Virus record (IMG/VR): IMGVR_UViG_3300033148_001468
Coordinates: 1 to 22,560 of that record
DNA length: 22,560 nt
Source: a virus
Strand: one strand, 5' to 3'
The position numbers and the translations under genes were made by a program. Shown one piece after another: positions 1 to 5,729 of the stretch. A model generated the notes under the pieces. It saw only the letters and a list, made by a program, of their open reading frames with translations. It was not told the DNA's origin and did no database searches. Numbering within the stretch: position 1 is the first letter of the stretch; the number at the start of each line of letters is the position of its first letter.

Positions 1-32
1 CAAGAGCGATAAACAGAAAAGGAATTATTATA

Positions 33-146
33 ATGGAAGACCCTAAAACCAGAGCCGAGAAATGGTATGAACAATGGACTCGTGACCGGATGGTAGAATG
101 GAAATTGTGGAGAATTAAATATCCGGTGAAGGTGGAGAAAGATTGA
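33..146 (+). CDS. Small Trp-rich early phage protein (37 aa)
   Basis: A 37-codon ORF starts at the ATG at 33, with a Shine-Dalgarno-like AAAAGGA about nine bases upstream. Its stop codon (144-146) overlaps the TTG start of the next gene at 143, which is the tight coupling seen across this operon. The product is highly charged and rich in Trp, Lys and Arg, with four Trp residues, and has no signal peptide or membrane segment. I recognise no family. A reading frame ending in Gln-Glu-Arg-stop at 10-12 is probably the tail of the preceding gene, but too little of it is visible to annotate. The call rests on the ribosome binding site and the overlap only. Confidence 0.5.
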   Translation: MEDPKTRAEKWYEQWTRDRMVEWKLWRIKYPVKVEKD

Positions 147-547
147 AATTCAAAGCCAGAACAAACAATAAGCGCCAACTTGAAATCAGGTGGGATCTCA
201 TTAATGCCTATGTCTCAAAATGGCAACCAGATACTTTGCTTGACGTTGAAATAGTCCGAAGGCAACCCAAGAAATCAGACCCTATGAGAAAGTACTATTT
301 CGCCGCTGTTCTACCGCCATTTATGAACCATTTGGGGTATGACCCTGATGAAGAAATGCTATTTCACAGGCAATTAAAGATAGTCTATTTCAAGATCAAA
401 CCGGATGCAAAGGGAATATATCGCAATGTTCCAAGCGTATTCGGTAATGAGTCAGACATTCCGGTATCAGAAAAGAAAAAGTTTGTGGACTGGGCAATAC
501 GGAAAGCGGCTATTGAGGGGGTTTATATTGAAGATCCAGGAGAATAA
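143..547 (+). CDS. Early phage protein, possibly NinB-like recombination protein
   Basis: This 134-aa ORF begins at a TTG codon that overlaps the stop of the preceding 37-aa ORF. The middle of the protein has the pattern PKKSDPMRKYYFAAVLPPF (about residues 42-60) followed by a predicted helical C-terminal half. A short stretch of the form 'R..S..QNRYYWG' or 'MRKYYF' preceding a helix is typical of NinB/YbcN-like and related small phage recombination proteins, which help load or support phage recombination on ssDNA. The match is only a motif-level impression. There is no visible catalytic motif, signal peptide or TM segment. The neighbours (a protein with an SSB-like tip, an HNH nuclease, an integrase) fit an early DNA-metabolism role. 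It could instead be an unrelated early protein of unknown function. Confidence 0.6.
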   Translation: MKFKARTNNKRQLEIRWDLINAYVSKWQPDTLLDVEIVRRQPKKSDPMRKYYFAAVLPPFMNHLGYDPDEEMLFHRQLKIVYFKIKPDAKGIYRNVPSVFGNESDIPVSEKKKFVDWAIRKAAIEGVYIEDPGE

Positions 548-563
548 CAGCATAGGAGGGGGT

Positions 564-875
564 ATGGAAGAAAAATTTGAGCAATGGGCAATTGTAGAGC
601 TATTTGGACATCAAAAAATAGCTGGATTAGTGTCAGAACAAGTCGTCGGGGGCTGTTCTTTTGTGCGAGTTGATGTTCCTGAAATCAATAATCAACAAAA
701 ATGCACTAGGCTTTATGGGCAGGGTGCTATCTATGGCATGACGTTTGTGGATGAAGAAACAGCTATTGTAGCAGCTAAACATTTTAATCCCAAACCGATT
801 GATGAATGGTCAGCAAAACGAATGCTTGCGATTATTTCTAACAAACCTAAACCTGATGATGACATGCCATTTTAA
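564..875 (+). CDS. Conserved-type early phage protein with SSB-like C-terminal tip (103 aa)
   Basis: The start is the ATG at 564, preceded by a strong AGGAGGGGG Shine-Dalgarno sequence at 553-561. An upstream in-frame ATG at 405 would overlap the previous gene and has no such site. The N-terminal half (EQWAIVELFGHQKIAGLVSE, about residues 6-25) is of a type I associate with hypothetical proteins in many phage early regions. It looks beta-rich, but I cannot assign a fold. The last residues are KPKPDDDMPF, an acidic stretch ending in Pro-Phe that closely resembles the C-terminal tip of bacterial single-stranded DNA-binding protein (DDDIPF in E. coli). That tip recruits host replication and repair proteins. 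No catalytic motif is visible, and the role is inferred only from the tip and the early-gene context. Confidence 0.75.
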   Translation: MEEKFEQWAIVELFGHQKIAGLVSEQVVGGCSFVRVDVPEINNQQKCTRLYGQGAIYGMTFVDEETAIVAAKHFNPKPIDEWSAKRMLAIISNKPKPDDDMPF

Positions 876-882
876 CAATCTA

Positions 883-1158
883 ATGCACTCCTACAACACC
901 CATACAGGCTCGGTGCCAAAGCACAAGAGGATCGAATTGAAGGGCAAGGCATATACCGAGCTAAAACAACGCCTCTATATGTACCGAGCTAAAAGGCACT
1001 GTGAGTTTTGTGATGTTTATTTGACATATGACAAGGCTCATCTGCACCACAAAAAAACAAAGGGATCTGGCGGTGGTGATACGGAAGATAATTGCGTAAT
1101 TGTTTGTGGAGATTGTCATAGAAAAGAGCATGGGCCAAGATGGTCAGGGGGGAAATGA
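883..1158 (+). CDS. HNH endonuclease family protein (91 aa)
   Basis: The protein contains a compact HNH/zinc nuclease core. CEFC (first Zn pair) is followed by the HHKKTKGSGGGDTEDN segment with the catalytic His pair and Asn, then CGDCH (second Zn pair). This is the standard beta-beta-alpha-metal arrangement, CxxC...HH...N...CxxCH. The ATG at 883 is chosen because the residues before it overlap the preceding gene and look unconserved, although no clear Shine-Dalgarno sequence supports it. In-frame ATGs near 853 are an alternative. The stop overlaps the ATGATG of the next gene. Such small nucleases in phage early regions act in DNA processing, recombination or homing. Which of these applies here cannot be told. 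Confidence 0.8.
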   Translation: MHSYNTHTGSVPKHKRIELKGKAYTELKQRLYMYRAKRHCEFCDVYLTYDKAHLHHKKTKGSGGGDTEDNCVIVCGDCHRKEHGPRWSGGK

Positions 1159-1631
1159 TGGGTAAGATTCTGCAGCCAATAAAAATAATAGATATCATCC
1201 ACCACAAAAATAAATACGCCACCCAGGTTTTTCATATTGTTGATAGAATGCCTTCGTTTCTTTACGAGCGTGATGGTAAATGGCTTGTCGGGGAAGACTC
1301 AGGCTTTTTTAACTTCTATTACTATAATCGCCCTAGTCCGAATTGGAGAGCATTTGCCGGAAGAAAGTTTGACATCCCAATGAAAGATGGAACCATTGAG
1401 CAGGCAAATGGTCAGTGGTGGTCTGGTATGAAGCCCGACTATCAGGGATTGCTATCAAGCGTAGGTATTGGAACACCAGAAAAATTAGGCAAATGTAATG
1501 TTTTTACCGGCATGTGGGTTGATTCTCATCTTGTCCGGCACACGATAAATCCAAGCAATAATTATTACAAATACGACAAAGGATCATGTGATTTTGGGAA
1601 ACACAAAATAGAAAGCAGATGGGGGAAATAA
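1158..1631 (+). CDS. Hypothetical early phage protein (157 aa)
   Basis: The frame opens at overlapping ATGATG codons (1155 and 1158) behind an AGGGGGG Shine-Dalgarno sequence at 1146-1152. The second ATG has the better spacing, and the first overlaps the stop of the HNH gene. The product is soluble-looking and very rich in aromatic residues (FFNFYYYNRPSPNWRAF, and a Trp-Trp pair near the middle). It has no TM segment, signal peptide or recognisable catalytic motif. Its TAA stop shares one base with the ATG of the next gene, so it belongs to the same transcription and translation unit. I do not recognise the family. Confidence 0.65.
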   Translation: MGKILQPIKIIDIIHHKNKYATQVFHIVDRMPSFLYERDGKWLVGEDSGFFNFYYYNRPSPNWRAFAGRKFDIPMKDGTIEQANGQWWSGMKPDYQGLLSSVGIGTPEKLGKCNVFTGMWVDSHLVRHTINPSNNYYKYDKGSCDFGKHKIESRWGK

Positions 1632-1984
1632 TGAACTCAAATAAATTCCGCAAAGAGTTAATAAAAATCATGCCAGGTTACAAATGGACGGTTCACCGGA
1701 ATAATTTCGGTTCATATGATTATCTTGATGCAACCGGAATCCAAACAGCAGGCTTCAATCGGTTGTCAACTGTGTATGTGGTACGGCGTAGAAAAGATGC
1801 TGACGTTACATATGGAGTAAAAAGTTCCGGGTTTGGATTAAATAGTCCATGGCTATCCAAGTATACAGACAGCACCCTCGCCCAAGCATTGCGGGGGTTG
1901 CAGGATCATTATGAATCTATGGCTAAAACATATAGTAGCCATGCAGCTTATTTGCAGGGTGCGAGGAAACTAAAAGAGGACTAA
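1631..1984 (+). CDS. Hypothetical early phage protein (117 aa)
   Basis: Translation should start at the ATG at 1631, which overlaps the previous stop as TAATG and has GGGGGAAATA just upstream. An ATG at 1619 lies in frame but inside the preceding gene. The sequence is basic at the N-terminus (NKFRKELIKIMPGYKWTVH), with a Tyr/Val/Arg-rich middle (STVYVVRRRKDADVTYGVKS) and a helical C-terminus ending in KLKED. Proteins of this appearance are, to my recollection, common unannotated members of phage early operons. I cannot assign a function. There is no membrane segment and no metal-binding cluster. It lies directly upstream of the integrase. Confidence 0.65.
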   Translation: MNSNKFRKELIKIMPGYKWTVHRNNFGSYDYLDATGIQTAGFNRLSTVYVVRRRKDADVTYGVKSSGFGLNSPWLSKYTDSTLAQALRGLQDHYESMAKTYSSHAAYLQGARKLKED

Positions 1985-2049
1985 ATTTGACAACCGCCCC
2001 ACAAAAAATATATGATACCTCTCTAAGTCAAAATCAAGGGGGGGATTAT

Positions 2050-3189
2050 ATGTCAGGCACTATCAGAACATATCAAAAGTGTCCACGGTGCGGTGCGCCT
2101 TTTCCAAGCTCAAAGGGCGGTTTCCCAATTATCTGTAATCCTTGCATGACCCAGCCGACTAAATATTATATTGACGTTTGGTGGAAAGGTAGAAATCATC
2201 AAATTTATCATGATTCTGCTGGAAAAACAATTCATACATGGAACCAAGCTATTTCTGTAATTGGTGAAATTCGATCCCGTATTGAGGCACATAGGGCCAA
2301 TAGAGGTTTTTTTGATCCACAAGCATACAAAAAACAATCTACAACATCATTCAAAGCATTTTGGAGCAGATACCTTGAAGGATACAGCGGAGCTACATTA
2401 GAAAAGGTATCAACCATTGGTAAACACCACTTGGTTTATTTTAATGGTTTTCAAATGCGTGATATAACCGCATGGAATATTGATGAATGGTGGCGTGAAC
2501 TTCAACAGAAAGGACTGTCCGCAAGATACTGCAATGATATTCAGACCTGGCTCCGGTCATTTTTTAAGAACGCTTATGAGTTGGATATTATAGAAAAAAT
2601 TCCAAGGTTTCCAGATATTTTAAAATACATGAAGCAAGAAATTAAATATCTTACGCTTAAAGAACAAGTTTTGATTTTATCCAAAATACCCAAACACGAT
2701 AAACCTATCTTTGAGTTTTTATTCTTAACAGGCGTTCGGGTTAATGAGGCATGTGCACTTCAACGGTCAGAAATTGATATTAAACATAATATAGTGTGGA
2801 TAAAAAAAACCGTCAAGCGTGACGGTACTATAGGTGTTGTAAAAAACAAAAAGCCCCGAAAAATTCCATATCATATCGTCAAGCATTGTTTTAATTCTGA
2901 CATAATAGGGATTGATTTTATGTTTATCAATAAATGGGGCAGGCGTTACACCGATGATTATTTAAGAGATACAGCATATAAAGCATGTGATGTTGTGGGA
3001 ATTGAACGTATGCCATTGAAAAACATGACCCGTCATTCCTGGGGAATGAAGATGGTTCAAAAAGGATATGATGCATGGCGAATTAAAGAGGCTTATGGTC
3101 ATAGCACTATAAAAATGTCAGAAAATTATATCGCCATGCAGGACGATAATATAATGGAAATGTATGAAGGAAGTGATTTCCAAACATAG
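2050..3189 (+). CDS. int: Tyrosine-type site-specific integrase
   Basis: This is a 379-aa phage integrase that would recombine attP with a chromosomal attB and, with a directionality factor, excise the prophage. The ATG at 2050 is preferred because CAAGGGGGGGAT lies just upstream. A TTG at 1987 would add 21 residues. Counting from 2050, a zinc-ribbon-like N-terminus (C11, C14, C29, C32) precedes an arm-binding-like region. A core-binding SAM-like domain follows at about 95-185 and a catalytic domain at about 195-370. Catalytic residues are R230 in TGVRVNEAC, a Lys near 265 (VVKNKKPRKIP), R328 in NMTRHSW, H351 in YGHST and the nucleophile Y360 in MSENYIA. The first His of the usual HxxR box is Asn (N325), a tolerated variation in the family. 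A likely attP core lies 80 bp downstream. Confidence 0.93.
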   Translation: MSGTIRTYQKCPRCGAPFPSSKGGFPIICNPCMTQPTKYYIDVWWKGRNHQIYHDSAGKTIHTWNQAISVIGEIRSRIEAHRANRGFFDPQAYKKQSTTSFKAFWSRYLEGYSGATLEKVSTIGKHHLVYFNGFQMRDITAWNIDEWWRELQQKGLSARYCNDIQTWLRSFFKNAYELDIIEKIPRFPDILKYMKQEIKYLTLKEQVLILSKIPKHDKPIFEFLFLTGVRVNEACALQRSEIDIKHNIVWIKKTVKRDGTIGVVKNKKPRKIPYHIVKHCFNSDIIGIDFMFINKWGRRYTDDYLRDTAYKACDVVGIERMPLKNMTRHSWGMKMVQKGYDAWRIKEAYGHSTIKMSENYIAMQDDNIMEMYEGSDFQT

Positions 3190-3192
3190 TGA

Positions 3193-3204
3193 AACCATAT
3201 GAAA
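3193..3204 (+). repeat. AACCAYATGRAA-like repeat, left copy (possible Int arm site)
   Basis: AACCATATGAAA lies directly after the integrase stop codon. It differs by two bases from AACCACATGGAA at 3407-3418 and 4668-4679. Its position to the left of the tRNA-like core, with further copies to the right, is what arm-type binding sites of a tyrosine integrase would look like. That role is inference. Confidence 0.4.
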
Positions 3205-3269
3205 AGCAAATTTAAAGTGTTCATAACTATTTTACATTATTATAGATATATAACCCAACGGGAAGACTG

Positions 3270-3286
3270 CTACCTTCACACGGTAG
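3270..3286 (+). other. Probable attP core (tRNA-Val CAC anticodon-arm identity)
   Basis: The 17 bases form a perfect 5-bp stem (CTACC/GGTAG) around a 7-base loop TTCACAC. This is exactly the geometry of a tRNA anticodon arm: pyrimidine at 32, U33, anticodon CAC (Val) and A37. No D-arm, T-arm or acceptor stem is present around it, so it is not a tRNA gene but a fragment shared with one. Tyrosine integrases commonly use the anticodon arm of a tRNA gene as attB, and this fragment sits 80 bp downstream of the integrase gene. It is therefore the likely crossover core. The opposite strand would read as a His(GUG) loop but with an unusual G at position 32. Confidence 0.6.
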
Positions 3287-3330
3287 AACTTTCAGCCCAA
3301 GACTACAAACAATCAATCAGTTTAATAATA

Positions 3331-3374
3331 ACGGATGCCTATGCTGTTTTATAGGTGTCCGTTTTTTGTTTTTT
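3331..3374 (+). terminator. Rho-independent terminator after the integrase
   Basis: A 12-bp stem (3331-3342 with 3351-3362, fully paired with two G-U wobbles) encloses an 8-base loop and is followed by GTTTTTTGTTTTTT. This is a textbook intrinsic terminator reading rightwards. It would end transcripts of the early operon and integrase before the HNH/methyltransferase pair, which then needs its own promoter or readthrough. Confidence 0.85.
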
Positions 3375-3395
3375 AGGGGTCAAAAATAGGCTAAA

Positions 3396-3424
3396 AACCA
3401 CATGACAACCACATGGAAACCATA
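3396..3424 (+). repeat. AACCACATG direct repeats, 11-bp period (possible Int arm sites)
   Basis: AACCACATG occurs at 3396-3404 and again at 3407-3415, and a degenerate third copy (AACCATA) starts at 3418. The starts are 11 bp apart, about one helical turn, so bound proteins would sit on one DNA face. A single copy lies to the left of the tRNA-like core (3193-3204), and another 11-bp-spaced pair lies at 4657-4679. Integrase arm sites or operator half-sites are both possible. Confidence 0.5.
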
Positions 3425-3426
3425 AT

Positions 3427-3461
3427 AAAAAGCCCGAAAGGTGGTGGCTCACCAATCGGGC
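3427..3461 (-). terminator. Minus-strand terminator-like hairpin
   Basis: GCCCGA (3432-3437) pairs with TCGGGC (3456-3461), and an inner TGGTG/CACCA stem (3442-3446, 3450-3454) closes a 3-base loop. Read on the minus strand, the hairpin is followed by TTTTTATTATGG, the form of an intrinsic terminator. No minus-strand gene is called nearby. It may stop late or antisense transcription from crossing the integrase, or it may act as a structured 5' leader of the HNH gene on the plus strand. Confidence 0.6.
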
Positions 3462-3492
3462 GGGTGTCAATCAAAACCATAGGAGATTATGA

Positions 3493-3906
3493 ATGACAGA
3501 ATTAAGCGTAGCACCAAAAGGAACGTATGACAACCGAAAAGAATATATGCAGGTTTATCAGCTTGAATGGGTTAAAAAACGTAGGGAAAAATATCTAAAA
3601 AAATATGGACCTTGTTATTTTTGTGAATCATCCGATAATCTGGAAATACACCATGTTGATCCATCCGAAAAAGAAAGCAACCATATTTTTAGTTGGAAAC
3701 CGGAAAGGATAGAAGCAGAATTAGCCAAATGTATTATTCTTTGCCATAATTGCCATGTAAAAATGCACACGCTTATGAAGCGTAAACCATTTAAACACGG
3801 TACATATTATACATACCATGTTTATAAATGCCGATGTAAAGAATGTCGAAAAGCTAACGCCGATTATGCAATGGAACTTAAAAGGCGCAAGGCGGTATCG
3901 GCATGA
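3493..3906 (+). CDS. HNH endonuclease with extra C-terminal zinc motif
   Basis: The ATG at 3493 has AGGAG at 3481-3485, seven bases away. The 137-aa product carries an HNH core: CYFC, then LEIHHVDP with the catalytic His pair, and CIILCHNCHVKMH with the second Zn pair and final His. A separate C-terminal segment, HGTYYTYHVYKCRCKECRKA followed by Asn-Ala, forms a CRCxxCR cluster of a type seen appended to phage homing-type nucleases. The gene overlaps the downstream DNA methyltransferase by four bases (ATGA), so the two are co-translated. A nuclease-methylase pair suggests a self-contained modification or small restriction-like unit, but no specificity can be read from the sequence. Confidence 0.88.
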   Translation: MTELSVAPKGTYDNRKEYMQVYQLEWVKKRREKYLKKYGPCYFCESSDNLEIHHVDPSEKESNHIFSWKPERIEAELAKCIILCHNCHVKMHTLMKRKPFKHGTYYTYHVYKCRCKECRKANADYAMELKRRKAVSA

Positions 3907-4604
3907 AACCATACTTTGAAACGAAATTAGGCAAGCTGTATCACGGTAATTGTCTTGAGATAATGCCAAGATTGCATTCTGTTGATGCCTTGATTACAGA
4001 TCCGCCTTTTGCCTTCACCGGAGGTATATCAGCAGGGAATAGCTCTAATATATCAGATCAGTTTTTTCGACATTGGTGGAAAGAAGTAGCACAAAAAATT
4101 CATAAGTCTTTAAGGTCTGAAGCAAGTGGTTTTATTTGGTGTGATTGGAAAACCGCTAAAATACTATCTGATGGTTTTGAGCCCCAACTTCAAACCTATG
4201 ATTTTTTTAGGATATCGCAAATGATATTTCATCATAGAGAAATGCCGGGCATGGGAAAACCTTTTAGGGCAAGCATAGACATGATTGCATATTTAAGAGG
4301 GCCAAAACATAAAAACCCACCTATATCAGCAGACACTTTAAATTTCATTTCGGAATATTGGTATTACGGCAAACACGACCATCATCCTGCAGAGAAATCC
4401 CCTTCCATCTGCGAACGGCTTTTAAATTGGTGCTCTACTGAACAACAAACCGTCATTGACCCTTTTTTCGGTTCCGGCACAACCGCCATAGCCTGTGAAC
4501 GTCTAAACAGAAAATGGATAGGAATAGAGATTGAAGAAAAGTATTGTGAGATAAGCGCAAAACGTATCGAGCAAGAAACAAGGCAATTAAAACTATTCAC
4601 ATAG
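3903..4604 (+). CDS. DNA methyltransferase (N6-adenine or N4-cytosine, beta-class order)
   Basis: This 233-aa S-adenosylmethionine-dependent methylase has motif IV DPPF at residues 33-36, a central target-recognition region, a motif-X-like HPAEKS at 161-166 and motif I DPFFGSGTT at 186-194. IV before I is the beta-class arrangement. The (D/N)PP(Y/F) motif marks transfer to an exocyclic amino group, so the product is N6-methyladenine or N4-methylcytosine. IEIEEKYCEIS after motif I is typical of the SAM-binding fold. Its start overlaps the HNH nuclease stop. Possible roles are protection of phage DNA from host restriction, or self-modification paired with the adjacent HNH nuclease. The length is compact but has all the visible motifs. 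Confidence 0.92.
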   Translation: MKPYFETKLGKLYHGNCLEIMPRLHSVDALITDPPFAFTGGISAGNSSNISDQFFRHWWKEVAQKIHKSLRSEASGFIWCDWKTAKILSDGFEPQLQTYDFFRISQMIFHHREMPGMGKPFRASIDMIAYLRGPKHKNPPISADTLNFISEYWYYGKHDHHPAEKSPSICERLLNWCSTEQQTVIDPFFGSGTTAIACERLNRKWIGIEIEEKYCEISAKRIEQETRQLKLFT

Positions 4605-4656
4605 GACATTTACACTATTTGTGTTCCTGCCCGTTTTTGTATTTATGAGACACTTG

Positions 4657-4679
4657 ATACACATGGAAACCACATGGAA
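4657..4679 (+). repeat. CACATGGAA direct repeat pair, 11-bp period
   Basis: CACATGGAA at 4660-4668 is repeated at 4671-4679 with 11-bp spacing. The 12-mer AACCACATGGAA (4668-4679) is identical to one at 3407-3418 on the other side of the HNH/methylase pair. The pair lies in the 87-bp gap before the next gene, close to its ribosome binding site, so it could be an operator as well as a recombination-related repeat. Confidence 0.5.
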
Positions 4680-4691
4680 TAGAGGGATGGG

Positions 4692-4952
4692 ATGAGAAAG
4701 AAATTTAAGCCAGTAACGATAGAAGAGGTCGAAGCCGTTTGGGGCAACGCAAATTTTGGGCCAAATCTAAACAACAACAAAATGAATGTAATTAAAGGGG
4801 CTCTGCTCAAATGGGCCAGCGAATTTAGCACCGGATATACGGCATGGAGGTTACTCGTTGATCTTGGGTTAATGACCGAGAAAAAACGGATTACATGGCG
4901 TGGAAGAAGGCAATTGTGGGAGTTTTTTAGTAAGGGACTTTTGAGTCTTTAA
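4692..4952 (+). CDS. Small basic early phage protein (86 aa)
   Basis: The ATG at 4692 follows GAGGGATGGG. The product is basic and Trp-rich, with ITWRGRRQLWEFFSKGLL near the C-terminus and a helical middle (KGALLKWASEFSTGYTAWRL). This could be a small DNA-binding or regulatory fold. I see no classical helix-turn-helix that I would defend. It follows the methylase after an 87-bp gap with repeats, so it may head a separate transcription unit with the next two genes. No family is recognised. Confidence 0.6.
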   Translation: MRKKFKPVTIEEVEAVWGNANFGPNLNNNKMNVIKGALLKWASEFSTGYTAWRLLVDLGLMTEKKRITWRGRRQLWEFFSKGLLSL

Positions 4953-4966
4953 CAGGGAGGTATGGG

Positions 4967-5245
4967 ATGCAACATAGATGTCCGAGTTGCGAAAGATTTT
5001 ACAATATTGATATAACAGACCTGGACTTGCCGGAAGCTAGCCGGACCCAGGCAAATTTCTGGAAAGCTAAATATTTTGAAATGGCAAAGGAAGTCGTGAA
5101 GACTAACAAAGGAATCCGGCGGTTGCGTAGGAGATTAGATAATGTAAGGAATACGTCATATCCATATTGTCATGCATCATGTTCTCCGGGTGATACCCAC
5201 TGCTGGCAATGTGGAAAACCATTGGATGAGGAGGTAGCGGAATGA
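4967..5245 (+). CDS. Zinc-ribbon-containing phage protein (92 aa)
   Basis: A CPSC pair near the N-terminus (residues 5-8) and a second cluster near the C-terminus (CHASC and CWQCGKPL, about 68-86) suggest one zinc ribbon or two half ribbons. A basic helical stretch rich in Arg (RRLRRRLDNVR) separates them, and a helix with Arg and Lys could contact nucleic acid. The ATG at 4967 has AGGGAGG upstream. The stop overlaps the next start as ATGA. The function is not recognised. A transcription- or DNA-associated adaptor is possible but not shown. Confidence 0.65.
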   Translation: MQHRCPSCERFYNIDITDLDLPEASRTQANFWKAKYFEMAKEVVKTNKGIRRLRRRLDNVRNTSYPYCHASCSPGDTHCWQCGKPLDEEVAE

Positions 5246-5661
5246 AAGAACAAGAATATATAAACGTATCGGATCTTGCGAGAATATCAGCAATATTAGA
5301 GATTCTTAGAAATATTGTACCAGCCAATTCGGCAGTAATAGATAGAAACAACCTTACAAAAATTTTTCAAATCTTAGTTGATTGGCAAGAAAGATTGACT
5401 GATGATATTTATGTGGGGCCACCGGAGGTAATGGATAAAAAAATAATGGCTGGATTTGCTTGGAAAGTAACATCTAAAAAATGGTTGTGCAAAAAAGATT
5501 TAAAAACGGTCCCTGATAATAGAGTGGTTTTCACCGTTGGTAAAATCTATGATGAGGTTCAGCGCATTTCTGGTTTGGTTATTTTAATTGATGATGATAA
5601 AGAAGGGCATGGCATATTTTTGGAGTTAATGGAAAATCACTTTGAGGAGCCACCGGAGTAG
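5242..5661 (+). CDS. Hypothetical early phage protein (139 aa)
   Basis: The start overlaps the stop of the zinc-ribbon gene by four bases, with GAGGAGG immediately upstream. The N-terminal 55 residues look helical (SDLARISAILEILRNI). The C-terminal half is beta-rich (NRVVFTVGKIYDEVQRISGL followed by VILIDDD) and ends in an acidic tail with two prolines. A small SH3-like C-terminal fold is possible but not assignable by eye. It is the last plus-strand gene before the convergent late block, and the tandem 25-bp repeats begin 11 bp after its stop. Confidence 0.65.
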   Translation: MKEQEYINVSDLARISAILEILRNIVPANSAVIDRNNLTKIFQILVDWQERLTDDIYVGPPEVMDKKIMAGFAWKVTSKKWLCKKDLKTVPDNRVVFTVGKIYDEVQRISGLVILIDDDKEGHGIFLELMENHFEEPPE

Positions 5662-5672
5662 CCCCTACGGAT

Positions 5673-5722
5673 ACGGCCAAGGATGACATGCCGTTAAACG
5701 GCCAAGGATGACATGCCGTTAA
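5673..5722. repeat. Two perfect tandem 25-bp repeats at the convergent junction
   Basis: The 25-bp unit at 5673-5697 is repeated without change at 5698-5722. Each unit contains GGCC near its start and GCCGTT near its end. AACGGC and GCCGTT are perfect inverted repeats of each other around a 12-base spacer, so each unit can form a 6-bp hairpin (the first copy is preceded by T instead of A). They fill the gap between the last early gene and the end of the late operon. No U-tract follows on either strand. The role is unknown: termination aid, protein-binding site or recombination site. Confidence 0.8.
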
Positions 5723-5729
5723 GATCAGG

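Larger units (their letters stand above)
3190..3492. other. 303-bp gene-free region holding probable attP
   Basis: No convincing gene lies between the integrase stop and the HNH gene at 3493. A 51-codon ORF from the ATG at 3199 has no ribosome binding site and runs through the att-like core and terminator, so it is not called. From left to right the stretch contains one AACCATATGAAA repeat (3193-3204), the tRNA-Val-like 17-bp core (3270-3286), a plus-strand terminator (3331-3374), AACCACATG repeats with 11-bp period (3396-3424), and a long hairpin with an A-tract on its left (3427-3461). The layout suits an integrase recombination locus plus transcription insulation on both strands. Confidence 0.6.

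Noticed and set aside
3265-3300. A complete tRNA gene
   Set aside because: Only an anticodon-arm geometry is present; acceptor, D and T arms are missing.
3199-3354. 51-codon plus-strand ORF downstream of the integrase
   Set aside because: No ribosome binding site, no recognisable product, and it runs through the att-like core and the terminator stem.
4614-4640. Terminator after the methyltransferase
   Set aside because: The stem is short and broken (ACAC/GTGT inside AGGA/TCCT) and the T-run is offset by several bases; too weak to call.
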